64,000 bases of DNA from Paenibacillus_E sp052115445 (GCF_052115445.1 NZ_JBFRGR010000013.1:1-64000); one strand, 5' to 3'; counted from the first letter of the stretch, positions 34,077 to 43,554 are shown. The notes: generated by a model not told the origin, from the sequence alone. Numbers and translations are program-made.

Positions 34077-36184
34077 AGACGCTCCCCCTTCCTGCGATAT
34101 TCATCTCTGTACAACCCAATTCGCTCGAACGGTATTGCCTCAAATCCGGGTACCTCGCGGAAAACCGGTGAATCGTCCTGTAAAGAAAAGTTGCCGCTCT
34201 TTTCATCGGCAAAAAGCAAATCCGTATCCGTTACCCAATTGTGTTCAATCGTACCGAACTCCCTTGCCGTAGGGACGATCGCCATCGTATCTTCATGAAG
34301 CGATTGTTGACCATAGGAGGTCGTTCCGGTTCGACTAAGCACATTTCGTGAAATGTTGTTATACTTCGGAGAACCCGGGGCGTCCTGCCAGATTGTAAGC
34401 AAACTCGGATACTTGGTGCGCCACGACTCTTCGTTATAAGGCATCGCCTGCAGCCGCCGCTGCATAACCTGCCCTTCCTCCATATGATAGGCAGCCCAAC
34501 AGTCGGGCATGGCCCTATCATCCAACTGCAGCGATCTTTGGCAGTTGAGGATCAGGTTATTCACCATCTCATTGTTCCGACCGCCGCCGATCATCACAGC
34601 CAAATCAATATCATGCAAAATATTTCCGTAGATCGTCGTACCTGAAGCCATGTCGTCAAGATAAATGCCGATATGCAGCTCCGACGCGTCGTTATAAATC
34701 TTATGGATGTAATTGTAGCGGATCACATTGCCTTGTTCCGTCCAATCGCGGCCCATGTAGATGGCACCAGCATCACCCGTTTCCATTAAGACGTTGTAAA
34801 TATCGTTATACTCCACTACATGATCGTTTCCGTAAATTAGTATGCCGACATGAGGCGCATCGTGGATGTAATTATTAGCCGCGATATTGCCGACTCCATT
34901 CAGCTGTACGGCCGCGCTGTAGGTCAGTTTCAACCGGCTATAGTTGGAAATGTCGTTGTTCCTGGCGTAGTTGCCGCCAGGCGTCAACGTTTGTCGGTCA
35001 CCGCCGCCCAGGCTTATTCCGCCGATTCCAGTATCACATATGTTGCAGCTGACGATGCCATGATGCGTCCCTGCATTCGTCCCAGTTGTTGTGTTTTCGC
35101 CTACAATAACGGCAAAGCCGGCCAATCGCCGCATTGTGCACCCAGCAATCACATTATGCGAGCCACCTACGATGTGAATTCCGCTGCCACGACTTACCTC
35201 GAACGTTAGCTTACTGAAGCTGACATGGGATACGCCATCCAGATGTACCATCGGATCTTTCAATAAGGAAAGCTGAACGCTGCCCTCAGTAATAGGAGAT
35301 GGCGGATACAAATAGAGAATGCCTGTATCGCGATCCAAATACCATTCACCCGGTGAGTCGAGCTCTTCCAACACGTTGTAGTAAAAGTACCGCTGACCGG
35401 AGCGAATCGAATAAAAGCTTGCCGTTTCCGTCAGAATTCGCTTATTGGCTATGTCGATCGACTCGATGCGTAAATTACCGTCGGCCCAATCCCAGTACCA
35501 ATAGCCATACATCCACACATCACCGGTGTTGAGCCAAGTTCCCGGCCGCGGATCAGCATACTCGAACATTGCGCCTTTGACGTTTTCCTCCGCCATCTTA
35601 GCTTCATCCAACTCAAATTCGCGCGGGTTGCCGCCCGGGTCGATGACCCCGGCAATTTTGACGTAGTTGTCATTCGGGTAACGCGCAAGCATCATCGTTT
35701 TCCCGGCAAAAAAAAGCTCCGGCGTTGCCTCCGTGCCGTCTTTCGATATACGGAAGCCGCCTGGCGCTATTTTCCCGTAATCGGTAATTCCTAACGCTTT
35801 CAAATCAATTTGCAAAACATGGTCGCGTGCCCGCTCCTGGAGACGGTCGCAAATCGCCGATTCTGTCACCGGGCCGAACCTGTTTGCCGGGAGGTCTACT
35901 CCACCGACGAAACGTACCTCCTCACCGGGAAACGACGTATATACAATCGGCCGATCAACTGTCCCCGAATCCTGTGCCTCCAGACGGAACGTCTCGGTGA
36001 GCCGGTAAGCGCCTTCTCGCATATAGACGATAACCCCGTCAGCTGGCAATCCCGACTCGTTGATCATCTGACGGATCGCATTTCTCGCCCCTTCCAGCGT
36101 GGATAGCGGCTCCTCCTGTGTTCCCGGATTACTGTCACTCCCATCAAGTGCGACGTAAAACGTTCGGTTGCTCTCTTTATGCAT
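34073..36184 (-). CDS. Beta-helix glycosidase, GH141-like (alpha-L-fucosidase)
   Basis: A 703-residue protein with the opening FYVALDGSDSNPGT, then STLEGARNAIR and IVYTSFPGEEVRFVGGVDLP, followed by HVLQIDLKALGITDYGKIAPGG; this is the layout I associate with GH141, a family with an alpha-L-fucosidase and a xylanase described. The central part is a right-handed parallel beta-helix with NNxI rungs (NNYIHDAPHVGILIYGNDHV), the C-terminal 100 residues are less regular. No signal peptide. The first enzyme gene of the operon, 34 bases after the permease with AGGAG. Confidence 0.75.
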   Translation of the reverse strand: MHKESNRTFYVALDGSDSNPGTQEEPLSTLEGARNAIRQMINESGLPADGVIVYMREGAYRLTETFRLEAQDSGTVDRPIVYTSFPGEEVRFVGGVDLPANRFGPVTESAICDRLQERARDHVLQIDLKALGITDYGKIAPGGFRISKDGTEATPELFFAGKTMMLARYPNDNYVKIAGVIDPGGNPREFELDEAKMAEENVKGAMFEYADPRPGTWLNTGDVWMYGYWYWDWADGNLRIESIDIANKRILTETASFYSIRSGQRYFYYNVLEELDSPGEWYLDRDTGILYLYPPSPITEGSVQLSLLKDPMVHLDGVSHVSFSKLTFEVSRGSGIHIVGGSHNVIAGCTMRRLAGFAVIVGENTTTGTNAGTHHGIVSCNICDTGIGGISLGGGDRQTLTPGGNYARNNDISNYSRLKLTYSAAVQLNGVGNIAANNYIHDAPHVGILIYGNDHVVEYNDIYNVLMETGDAGAIYMGRDWTEQGNVIRYNYIHKIYNDASELHIGIYLDDMASGTTIYGNILHDIDLAVMIGGGRNNEMVNNLILNCQRSLQLDDRAMPDCWAAYHMEEGQVMQRRLQAMPYNEESWRTKYPSLLTIWQDAPGSPKYNNISRNVLSRTGTTSYGQQSLHEDTMAIVPTAREFGTIEHNWVTDTDLLFADEKSGNFSLQDDSPVFREVPGFEAIPFERIGLYRDEYRRKGERL

Positions 36185-36218
36185 AGCTCACATCTCCTGT
36201 CCTCAGCTCTTGACCAGA

Positions 36219-37103
36219 TCACCCTTTCAAGGAACCGACCATGATGCCCTTGACGAAATATTTTTGTAGAAAAGGATAGACGATAACGATCGGCACCGTG
36301 GCGATCATCAATACGGCAGCCTTAATGGTCTCCGGCGTAGGCCGGGAATCCCCAGTCGTCTGCAGCATGATGGTTTGCATCGCCTGTTCCTGGTTTTCGA
36401 TGATCAATTTGCGCAGATACAGCTGCAGCACCATTTTATAATGGTCGCTTATATAGAGTAGGGCATCGAACCACGCGTTCCAGTGAGCAACTGCCGTCCA
36501 CAGCGCCACCGTTGCGAGTATCGGCTTCGACAATGGCATAATAATCGTAAGCAGAATGCGAACATCGTTCGCACCATCCATTCGCGCTGATTCCTCTAAT
36601 TCCGCCGGAATGCTCATGAAAAAGTTGCGCATAATGAACATCGTAAACGTGCTGAATAACGTAGGAATGATCAGGACCCATCTGGAATCCATCAATCCGA
36701 GTGCTTTGATCAGCAAATAAGAAGGAATGAGTCCGCCGCTGAAAAACATCGTGAACACGATGAACGTCGTATAGAAAGCCCGGTGCGGAAGGTATTTTTT
36801 CGATAAAGGATAAGCCCCAAGAGCCATCGCAAAGATGGATAAAGCCGTTCCAACCACCGTTCGGAATACGGAGTTGCCCATGGCAATAAAGATGTCTCCC
36901 GATGCAAAAGTACGTTTGTAGGCATCAATCGACCATCCGCGCGGGTACAAATGAATACCTGGGCGCAGCGATTCCTCATACGAACTAAGCGAAAGTGCCA
37001 ATACGTGAATAAACGGATACATCATAGCCGCGCACATCAGGGAGATGAACGCGACGAGAACGAGCTGAAACAGCCTCTCGCCTACAGTCATTTTGCTTAA
37101 CAT
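36219..37103 (-). CDS. Sugar ABC transporter permease, YtcP type
   Basis: A 294-residue MalG-like permease with six hydrophobic segments, coupling loop EESARMDGANDVRILLTII and the typical C-terminus KGIMVGSLKG. The ATG at 37103 has GGAGG seven bases upstream. Second permease of the fucoside-type importer. Confidence 0.9.
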   Translation of the reverse strand: MLSKMTVGERLFQLVLVAFISLMCAAMMYPFIHVLALSLSSYEESLRPGIHLYPRGWSIDAYKRTFASGDIFIAMGNSVFRTVVGTALSIFAMALGAYPLSKKYLPHRAFYTTFIVFTMFFSGGLIPSYLLIKALGLMDSRWVLIIPTLFSTFTMFIMRNFFMSIPAELEESARMDGANDVRILLTIIMPLSKPILATVALWTAVAHWNAWFDALLYISDHYKMVLQLYLRKLIIENQEQAMQTIMLQTTGDSRPTPETIKAAVLMIATVPIVIVYPFLQKYFVKGIMVGSLKG

Positions 37104-37133
37104 CACATAACCTCCCTCCCTACCGGGGAATCG

Positions 37134-38105
37134 CTAGATTAACCCTTCCTGACCGGATTTCTTTATGACATAATTCGTTATTAAAATTAGCATGAAAGCG
37201 ATAACATTTTTAAATAAACCTACCGTTGTAGCGAAGCTGTATTGCATAGAAGTCAAACCTGCCCGATACACAAACGTGTCAATAATATCCGAAACCTCGG
37301 TAACCGCAGGATTGTACAAATTGAAAATTTGATCGAAACCGCCATCCAGCAAATGACCGATCCTCAAAATAAACAGAAGCGAAATGACAGGCAGCAGCGA
37401 CGGCAGCGTAATGTACCAAATTTGCTTCCAGCGGCTTGCTCCATCCATTACGGCAGCTTCATACAAATGCGGATCCACAGAAGCGAGCGCGGCCAAGTAT
37501 ATAATCGTTCCCCACCCTACCTCCTTCCAAATGCCGGAAGTAATCAGCGTGAAACGGAACCATTCTTTGTCGCCTAGAAAATANATGGGGTCGAAGCCGA
37601 TCCACTGAATAATCACATTGACCGCTCCCGTAGAAGGAGAAAGAATAACATTCAACAAGCCGGCCATGACGACCCATGAAAAAAAATGCGGAAGATACGA
37701 AATCGTTTGCGCAACCCTCTTGAATACTTGGAGCCTGAGTTCGTTAAATAACAACGCCAAAATGATCGGAGCCGGAAAACCGAAGACAATGTGATAAAAA
37801 CTAATAATGAGCGTATTTTTAACCGCCGGGACAAATCCACTGTACGGATCCCATAGCAGCTCGAAGTTTTTAAATCCGACCCATGGACTATCGAAAATGC
37901 CGAGTACTGGCTTAAAGTCTTTGAATGCGAGGACGATGCCGTACATCGGGACGTAGCAGAAAATAACGTACCAAATGAGAACCGGAAGCAGCATGAGGAA
38001 CAAATACGAACATTTCTTGTATTGATTCCAAACCGGATGCCGGTTTGGGGAAGTTTTACCCTTGGTTAAAGGTGTGTCCGGATTTGTTGCAGTAGTAGAC
38101 ACCAA
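37134..38105 (-). CDS. Sugar ABC transporter permease, LplB type
   Basis: A 323-residue MalF-like permease; six membrane segments start at about residue 30 and the EAA loop reads YEAAVMDGASRWKQI. I prefer a TTG start at 38105 because AAAGGA lies 10 bases upstream; the frame is open to an ATG at 38183, but that region contains an intercistronic hairpin. One N at 37584 hides a residue. Confidence 0.85.
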   Translation of the reverse strand: MVSTTATNPDTPLTKGKTSPNRHPVWNQYKKCSYLFLMLLPVLIWYVIFCYVPMYGIVLAFKDFKPVLGIFDSPWVGFKNFELLWDPYSGFVPAVKNTLIISFYHIVFGFPAPIILALLFNELRLQVFKRVAQTISYLPHFFSWVVMAGLLNVILSPSTGAVNVIIQWIGFDPXYFLGDKEWFRFTLITSGIWKEVGWGTIIYLAALASVDPHLYEAAVMDGASRWKQIWYITLPSLLPVISLLFILRIGHLLDGGFDQIFNLYNPAVTEVSDIIDTFVYRAGLTSMQYSFATTVGLFKNVIAFMLILITNYVIKKSGQEGLI

Positions 38106-38144
38106 CGTGGTCACATCCTTTACATCATAATAATAAGAGAAGGC

Positions 38145-38176
38145 TGCCGAAGGATGGCCTATATAACGCTTCGGCA
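38145..38176 (-). terminator. Intercistronic hairpin after the binding-protein gene
   Basis: TGCCGAAG and CTTCGGCA form an 8-bp stem with a 16-base loop just after the stop of the solute-binding protein. The downstream T content is modest (CTTCTCTTATTATTAT). Such hairpins typically raise the level of binding-protein mRNA over that of the permeases. Confidence 0.5.
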
Positions 38177-38197
38177 ACCGCATGACCTAATTAGTCA

Positions 38198-39781
38198 CTA
38201 CTTCTTCATTGCCTTGTAGGCAATATTAGCGGCTTCAGTCGTATCGTCGCCGCCTTCTTTTTTCCATTGCATGACGAAATCGTCGAAGCCTTTATCCAAA
38301 TCGACCTGTCCGAGGATGAATTTGAGGAAAAATTCACTCTGCATTTTACCAAGGTTCGGATGCTCCGTCTTTGTCTTCGTATCAGGTGGATATTGATTAA
38401 CTGTAATTTTGTGCCCCTTCGTCCATTTCTCCCGCATATCCAATTCTGCTTGGCTGTACGAATACTTATCCATCAAAGGAGATTTGGTTTTGAAGAACGA
38501 AAAGAAAAATCCGCCGCCGATGGATGCGCCAAGTTTGGCAGCATCGTTGTAATCGGGATTGATCATCGCAGGGACGCCATTTTTCATATCCCAATCCACG
38601 CCTTTTTCACCGTAGGAAGCATACAAATAAACTTCGTCATCCGTACTGAGCGCTTCCAATATTTGCAGGATCTTGATTCGTTTCTTCTCGTCCTTCTCCA
38701 CCTGAATCCCCATGGAGAAAGGCTGCTGCTTGACCCCCTGTGCCAAACCAACTCCCGGTCCATTAGGGCCGGATAGAATCGGTCCGACAACTACGTCGGA
38801 ATCCGGATTTTTGATTTTAAAATCAGCGCTGTAGGCTCCGATACCCGGTAAGTAGTGATACCATAAGCCTCCATCGAGATAGCCGTAACGACCGTTAACC
38901 CAGTTTTGTCTCCGTTTAGGTTCGTCTTCCGTCACAAATTCCGGATCGATCACCCCGTCCTTATACCACTTGCTGAGCAGCTTAAAAGCTTGCCTCGACT
39001 CTTCCGTGATCATGCCGAACTGCAAATTTCCGTTCTTGTCGGGATTCCATTGATAGGGATTGACTCCGAATGCACCGAAGACGGAATTAAAGAAATAGAA
39101 GCCGTTCTGGTCCTTCCCTCTCGCGCTCAATCCGTACGTATCCTTCTTCCCGTTGCCGTCTGGATCATTATTGCGGAATTTATACATAACATCCTCAAAT
39201 TCCTTAATCGTTTTTGGCGGTTCATTGTAGCCAATAGCTTTCAGCCATTTGCCGTTATAGGCCGGCAGGAATGGCGTAGCACCGGGAGGAAAGGTTTGCG
39301 GAATACCATAATTCTTACCTTCGACATTGCCGACCGTCCAAATCGTGGGTTCAAGCTCCAATACGGATTTCGTATACTTCGGCATGTATTTCTGGATCTC
39401 TTCGATCTTAATTTCGGCCAGCACACCCTGTTTTTGCAAGGTTTGTACAGTTAAGCCTCCTTCATAAATAAAGAAATCAGGAATCTCCCCCGCAGCTATT
39501 TTCACATTAAATTGACTGGCCCAATTGGAACGGTCAAACTTCATGTTCTTGAATTTCACGTTAAACTTTTTCTCCAAATATTGCTGTACTTTTGAATTGT
39601 TGTCATTCGGAGGATACAGGCCCGCCCATGAGATTTCCATCGGACTTTCCTTCGTTACGGGCGTAGATGCTGTAGGCTCTCCCTTCGGAGTGGTTTCCGC
39701 CGGGCTCGATGTACAGCCGGCAAAGACGCTGACAGTCAAAATAAGTGATAATCTCGCAGACCATTTTCTTAATCTAGTCAT
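38198..39781 (-). CDS. Extracellular solute-binding lipoprotein (sugar ABC importer)
   Basis: A 527-residue precursor with a lipoprotein signal peptide (lipobox FAGC, Cys23) and an EF-hand-like loop DPDGNGKKDTYGL typical of YtcQ/LplA-type binding proteins. Start at 39781 with AAAAGGGG nine bases upstream. First gene of the 18 kb operon running to 22009; probably captures the lyase-derived oligosaccharide outside the cell. Confidence 0.9.
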   Translation of the reverse strand: MTRLRKWSARLSLILTVSVFAGCTSSPAETTPKGEPTASTPVTKESPMEISWAGLYPPNDNNSKVQQYLEKKFNVKFKNMKFDRSNWASQFNVKIAAGEIPDFFIYEGGLTVQTLQKQGVLAEIKIEEIQKYMPKYTKSVLELEPTIWTVGNVEGKNYGIPQTFPPGATPFLPAYNGKWLKAIGYNEPPKTIKEFEDVMYKFRNNDPDGNGKKDTYGLSARGKDQNGFYFFNSVFGAFGVNPYQWNPDKNGNLQFGMITEESRQAFKLLSKWYKDGVIDPEFVTEDEPKRRQNWVNGRYGYLDGGLWYHYLPGIGAYSADFKIKNPDSDVVVGPILSGPNGPGVGLAQGVKQQPFSMGIQVEKDEKKRIKILQILEALSTDDEVYLYASYGEKGVDWDMKNGVPAMINPDYNDAAKLGASIGGGFFFSFFKTKSPLMDKYSYSQAELDMREKWTKGHKITVNQYPPDTKTKTEHPNLGKMQSEFFLKFILGQVDLDKGFDDFVMQWKKEGGDDTTEAANIAYKAMKK

Positions 39782-39841
39782 TTTGTTCAACCCCTTTTCC
39801 CAAAAGTATAATCACACTCGCATCGTATCTAAAAAAAACCC

Positions 39842-39856
39842 TTGCAACAATTGCAA
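39842..39856. promoter_or_regulatory. Paired TTGCAA palindromes in the operon leader
   Basis: Two copies of the self-complementary TTGCAA are separated by CAA, giving a near-symmetric 15-base site between the probable promoter and the binding-protein start. A candidate regulator site; no known binder can be named. Confidence 0.3.
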
Positions 39857-39882
39857 TATTATTGAATTGTGGTTACATTCTT

Positions 39883-39921
39883 TGAAACCGCTTTATAATT
39901 TCTCGAATGAACGACTCACAA
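39883..39921 (-). promoter_or_regulatory. Probable promoter of the long glycan operon with cre-like overlap
   Basis: On the minus strand TTGTGA (39921-39916) and TATAAA (39897-39892) are 18 bases apart. TGAAACCGCTTTAT (39883-39896, plus strand) overlaps the -10 and matches the cre consensus except for its last two bases. The leader to the first gene is about 100 bases. Confidence 0.4.
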
Positions 39922-39954
39922 AGATAATGCACCCCGGTTTCAGCCTTTCTGACG

Positions 39955-40006
39955 AAAAAAACAAGTGCACTGCGGAACGAAAGTCCATTCCTAGGCACAC
40001 TTGTTT
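39955..40006 (-). terminator. Terminator of the membrane AraC regulator
   Basis: On the minus strand AAACAAGTG and CACTTGTTT form a 9-bp stem with a long loop containing a smaller GGAA/TTCC hairpin, followed by a run of T. It separates the regulator from the operon it probably controls. Confidence 0.7.
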
Positions 40007-40020
40007 CTAATGATATATCC

Positions 40021-42246
40021 TTATGCTTTAGTTGCCAGTAATACGGCAGCGTCACCTCGTGAATTGCGATATTGCGTCGGAGTTACACCATACATTTCCT
40101 TGAATTTACGGCAAAAATACTGGATGTTACGATACCCGACCGCAGTTGAAATATCTGTAACTGACCTCGTTCCTCCGATAAGCAGCTCCGCTGCTCTCTC
40201 GATCCGGGCATTTGTCAAATATTCAGAGAAGGACACCGACAATATGTCACCGAATAACGACGAAACGTAGGAAGGTGACAACGAAGCTTGCCGTGATAAC
40301 GTATCTAGGGAAATGTCCTCGTCCAGATGCTCATCAATAAATGCCTTCAGCCGGTGAATGACCGCTGCATGCGGATTAATCGTACGCGAACGCAAGTACT
40401 CGGCAATGCNGAGATTGATGCTTTGCAGCCAATCAAGCGTTTCGTCTATCGTGGTTTTACGGAAATTATCAAGCAGGTCTGAGCTGGAAATGGCGACTTC
40501 GTGCAAATTCAGATCGATGATCACATGCGACAACCGGGAAATGAGCTGCATCAGCTCGAATTCCACCACTTCCACCTGAAGCGGCACCCGATTGATAGCG
40601 CCCGCGAATTCAGCCATGAACCGCTCAAGCGCCTCAGTATCCGCAGCTCGCAGCGCATTCTGATACTGATCATAAGGAATTTTGTCCTGCAAGCTTTGGC
40701 GCTCGGCAATTTCCTCATACGTAATGATGTGGCTGCCACCAAACAAAAATGTATATTTCAACGCATGCAAAGCTTGTTTATAGGATTGGTGGATGCCCTC
40801 TTCCGCACTGACAACGTGACCGATCCCTACACTAAATGTTAGCTCGTCGTTAATCACCGATTTGAAGTCGGCAAAATGCGCCTGCACTTGGGCAATGCTG
40901 CTCAATTCCTCGTTCCGTACATAGAGCAGGAAAGCCAAATCATTGGCATTCAAGATGTCATAGTCACATGAAAATGCCTTCGGCCACCATTCATAACAGC
41001 GCTTGAACTCCTCACTGTAGCCATGTTCCATCCGAACTACAGCTACCATGCAGATTGCATCCGAAGGAAGCAGCCGGACTCCTGTTGTTTTGTACGGATT
41101 TCCGTTGAGAAGGTCGTAGAGCCTCCTCGTTTTCATTTGATAAACCAGGTTTCGATCCAGCGTATGCAGCACGCTATCGATCATCGTATACTCGTTATTC
41201 GTTTGAAATAGCATTTGCCCATGTTGTTTGCGGATGTAAGCAACAATCTTCTTCACCGGCAAATAGAACCTTTGCGAGATAATCAAAGAAATGAGTATAC
41301 CCAAAACAAGAAGTGCAATGCAGCCCTGTATGATATCTCGCTTGAATGAATTTGCCGACAGCAGAAAGGCATTCATCGGCTTCTTGACTATGTACGTCCA
41401 CCCAACGGTTGAATACGATTGCGGCGAATATGAAACGACTTCCCGATAATCCTTGCCCTCCTTGACTTCGAAACCAGATGTCGTTTCTTGTGAATAATTT
41501 AATGTCGCCTGCAGGGCCGCTTCATCGTTCGGAAGCCTGCCAAGCAGCAGTTGCCGGTCTGGTCTGAGGACTGTCAGTGTCTCCAACTGTGGAGCCAGTA
41601 TATTCTGCAAAGTATTATCCAGATAAGCCAGATCGACGTCCACGTACATATACCCTTTAATCTGGTCCCCGACCGACCGCTGCGGAAGTGTAGAGACATA
41701 GGTCAGCACGCGGTGCTGCTTTGCCTCTAGCTCGTTGTCCACGCCAGACATCCGGAAAAACCATTGATGTACCGGGATATTCTGAATGCCTTCGATAAAC
41801 GGAAGATCCGGGGAACGGACAGGTGACTCGTAGAAATAGTTGGTATCAATAATAATGTCGTCCTTGAGAAAATAAAATGTGATATTCTTCGTGCCCGGAT
41901 TGGCTAAAGAAGCCAGCTTTAGATGCTGGTTAAATGTAGGGATGATATAGCTGTTATCCCGATAAGGATAATCGATCAAATAGGCAATTTCCTTCAACAT
42001 CTCTGGCATGACCGTAGCCATCGTTTTATAGGTGTCAACAAATTTGGGCAGGAATTCTTTCTCCGTAAAATCTCGAATGCTTTCCAAGCTCCTGTTGCTG
42101 CTTTGCGACATTTCTTTGACCATCATTTGGTTAGCTCTCGTATAGAGGATACCCCCAAATAATCCGATAATCACAACGGCTAATAAAATGTAAGACACTA
42201 GAAGTCGGACGAGATAGCTGTTCTTAAATTTGGCCATAGCCCCCAT
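40021..42246 (-). CDS. Membrane-bound AraC regulator with extracellular Cache-like sensor
   Basis: A 741-residue one-component regulator. A membrane segment lies near residue 15-35, an extracytoplasmic sensor region at about 40-290, a second membrane segment near 300-320, a cytosolic linker, and a C-terminal AraC DNA-binding domain (ISLDTLSRQASLSPSYVSSL and VTDISTAVGYRNIQYFCRKF). The ATG at 42246 has GGAGG eight bases upstream. It lies directly upstream of the glycan operon on the same strand, so it is the best candidate for its activator, sensing the sugar outside the cell. One N at 40410 hides a residue. Confidence 0.88.
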   Translation of the reverse strand: MGAMAKFKNSYLVRLLVSYILLAVVIIGLFGGILYTRANQMMVKEMSQSSNRSLESIRDFTEKEFLPKFVDTYKTMATVMPEMLKEIAYLIDYPYRDNSYIIPTFNQHLKLASLANPGTKNITFYFLKDDIIIDTNYFYESPVRSPDLPFIEGIQNIPVHQWFFRMSGVDNELEAKQHRVLTYVSTLPQRSVGDQIKGYMYVDVDLAYLDNTLQNILAPQLETLTVLRPDRQLLLGRLPNDEAALQATLNYSQETTSGFEVKEGKDYREVVSYSPQSYSTVGWTYIVKKPMNAFLLSANSFKRDIIQGCIALLVLGILISLIISQRFYLPVKKIVAYIRKQHGQMLFQTNNEYTMIDSVLHTLDRNLVYQMKTRRLYDLLNGNPYKTTGVRLLPSDAICMVAVVRMEHGYSEEFKRCYEWWPKAFSCDYDILNANDLAFLLYVRNEELSSIAQVQAHFADFKSVINDELTFSVGIGHVVSAEEGIHQSYKQALHALKYTFLFGGSHIITYEEIAERQSLQDKIPYDQYQNALRAADTEALERFMAEFAGAINRVPLQVEVVEFELMQLISRLSHVIIDLNLHEVAISSSDLLDNFRKTTIDETLDWLQSINLXIAEYLRSRTINPHAAVIHRLKAFIDEHLDEDISLDTLSRQASLSPSYVSSLFGDILSVSFSEYLTNARIERAAELLIGGTRSVTDISTAVGYRNIQYFCRKFKEMYGVTPTQYRNSRGDAAVLLATKA

Positions 42247-42390
42247 CGGCATCCCCTCCAATTGTATGCGCTTCCAATTCACTTTTTAAAACAGTACCGT
42301 TTCCTTATTTTAAGGTATTGCGGGCAATATGGCTATTGTATTTTCTTTGAATTGTGGTGAATATCGTTGAATGGCAGATACCTTTTCACA

Positions 42391-42503
42391 CATAAATTCA
42401 CAATTTGGAAAAACGCCTTCCCATACGTATCACGTTGATCAAGCGGTTTATCTTGGTTGTTCAACGTTTTCACCAAATCGGAGATTATCGGTTCATAGAT
42501 ATT
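42391..42503 (-). pseudogene. Fragment of a second phyH gene (right repeat copy)
   Basis: A 113-base piece corresponding to PhyH residues 47-84. The reading frame is kept (LVKTLNNQDKPLDQRD) and seven bases differ from the copy at 21647-21759. Neither side continues as phyH. It lies between the two AraC-type regulators and is in the same orientation as the full gene. Confidence 0.8.
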
Positions 42504-42550
42504 AAACAACTGGATTTCAACACTCCTCCTGAACTAAAATAAGAGAGTAG

Positions 42551-42580
42551 TGTACAACCACCTACAAACCGAAATATACT
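42551..42580 (+). promoter_or_regulatory. Probable promoter of the AraC regulator
   Basis: TGTACA (42551-42556) and TATACT (42575-42580) are 18 bases apart and 26 bases upstream of the start codon. The rest of 42247-42550 contains only the phyH fragment and no gene. Confidence 0.4.
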
Positions 42581-42606
42581 TGTGAATTTTATGAAAGGGG
42601 TCTTCC

Positions 42607-43485
42607 TTGCTGCAACCATTTCTGGATTCTCCGCCAATTGTCCCTTACATCAGAGAATGTGACTATGCCGTTCGCAAACCATGGAACTATCCAGAGCGCA
42701 GACTACTTGACTATTTACTAGTCTACATCCAAGAAGGTACTTGCTGCTTCCGGGTTGATCATCAGAAATATATGTTTTACACTGGTCAATTCTGCCTCGT
42801 TCAACCGGGCAGCCTGCTTTCCTTAGAAGGACTAACGAACACCGTCACGCCTTTTCTCCACTTTGATATCGCCTATAATCCTGAACGAGAAGACAGCTTT
42901 CCCACCCGCCCTGGTCAAATTGATCTTTCTGCCTACAGCCATCTGATGCAGCCAACCCTTCAAGATCTGTTCAAGATTCGAGTTCCCGTACACGTTCAGC
43001 CACAGAACCCTATTCTACTCAAAGAAAAACTGCTGCAAACCATAGAACTTGTCCATATGCCTAATCCGCTTACCCAATTAAGAGCTCAGCAAGTCATGCT
43101 AGAAATCATCCTAACTCTATTGGAACCCTATCAACGCGAGGCTCCTTCACCAACGCCATCCCTAAACTGGATCACCTCTTACTTCTCTCATCATTTGAGT
43201 GATCCCCTTTCTGTTCAGGATATGGCAGATCGCGCCAATTTATCTGTTTCTAGGTTCAGTTTCCTCTTCAAGCAACGTTACGGCACTTCGCCTCACCAAT
43301 ACTTATTGCAGATGCGTATTCACCATGCCAAGGAATTACTTACTAATACAGAGCTCAGTCTTGAATCCATCTCCGATTATTGTGGCTTTGCTGATTTGCA
43401 TCATTTTTCTAAAATATTCAAACAACGCACCGGCACGACGCCTGGCGAACATCGAAAATCAACAAAAAATCCCTCCAACCGATAA
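42607..43485 (+). CDS. AraC-family regulator with cupin-like sensor domain
   Basis: A 292-residue cytosolic regulator. The N-terminal half is a cupin-like sugar-binding domain (GTCCFRVDHQKYMFYTGQFCLV), the C-terminal 100 residues hold two helix-turn-helix motifs (SVQDMADRANLSVSRFSFLF and LESISDYCGFADLHHFSKIF). Start is TTG at 42607 with AAAGGGG six bases upstream. It is convergent with the following Gfo/Idh gene and probably controlled the lost phyH gene and/or that oxidoreductase. Confidence 0.88.
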   Translation: MLQPFLDSPPIVPYIRECDYAVRKPWNYPERRLLDYLLVYIQEGTCCFRVDHQKYMFYTGQFCLVQPGSLLSLEGLTNTVTPFLHFDIAYNPEREDSFPTRPGQIDLSAYSHLMQPTLQDLFKIRVPVHVQPQNPILLKEKLLQTIELVHMPNPLTQLRAQQVMLEIILTLLEPYQREAPSPTPSLNWITSYFSHHLSDPLSVQDMADRANLSVSRFSFLFKQRYGTSPHQYLLQMRIHHAKELLTNTELSLESISDYCGFADLHHFSKIFKQRTGTTPGEHRKSTKNPSNR

Positions 43486-43509
43486 CCGCTATCGGAAGAA
43501 GGGATTTTT
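43464..43509 (+). terminator. Terminator of the AraC gene (bidirectional)
   Basis: AAAAATCCCT and AAGGGATTTTT pair around an inner CCGATA/TATCGG hairpin. The gene's stop codon lies inside the hairpin. It can also stop the convergent oxidoreductase transcript. Confidence 0.75.
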
Positions 43510-43554
43510 CATGTCATTAACTATTTCCCAGGCATGGGGGGATTAGGAATGAGA

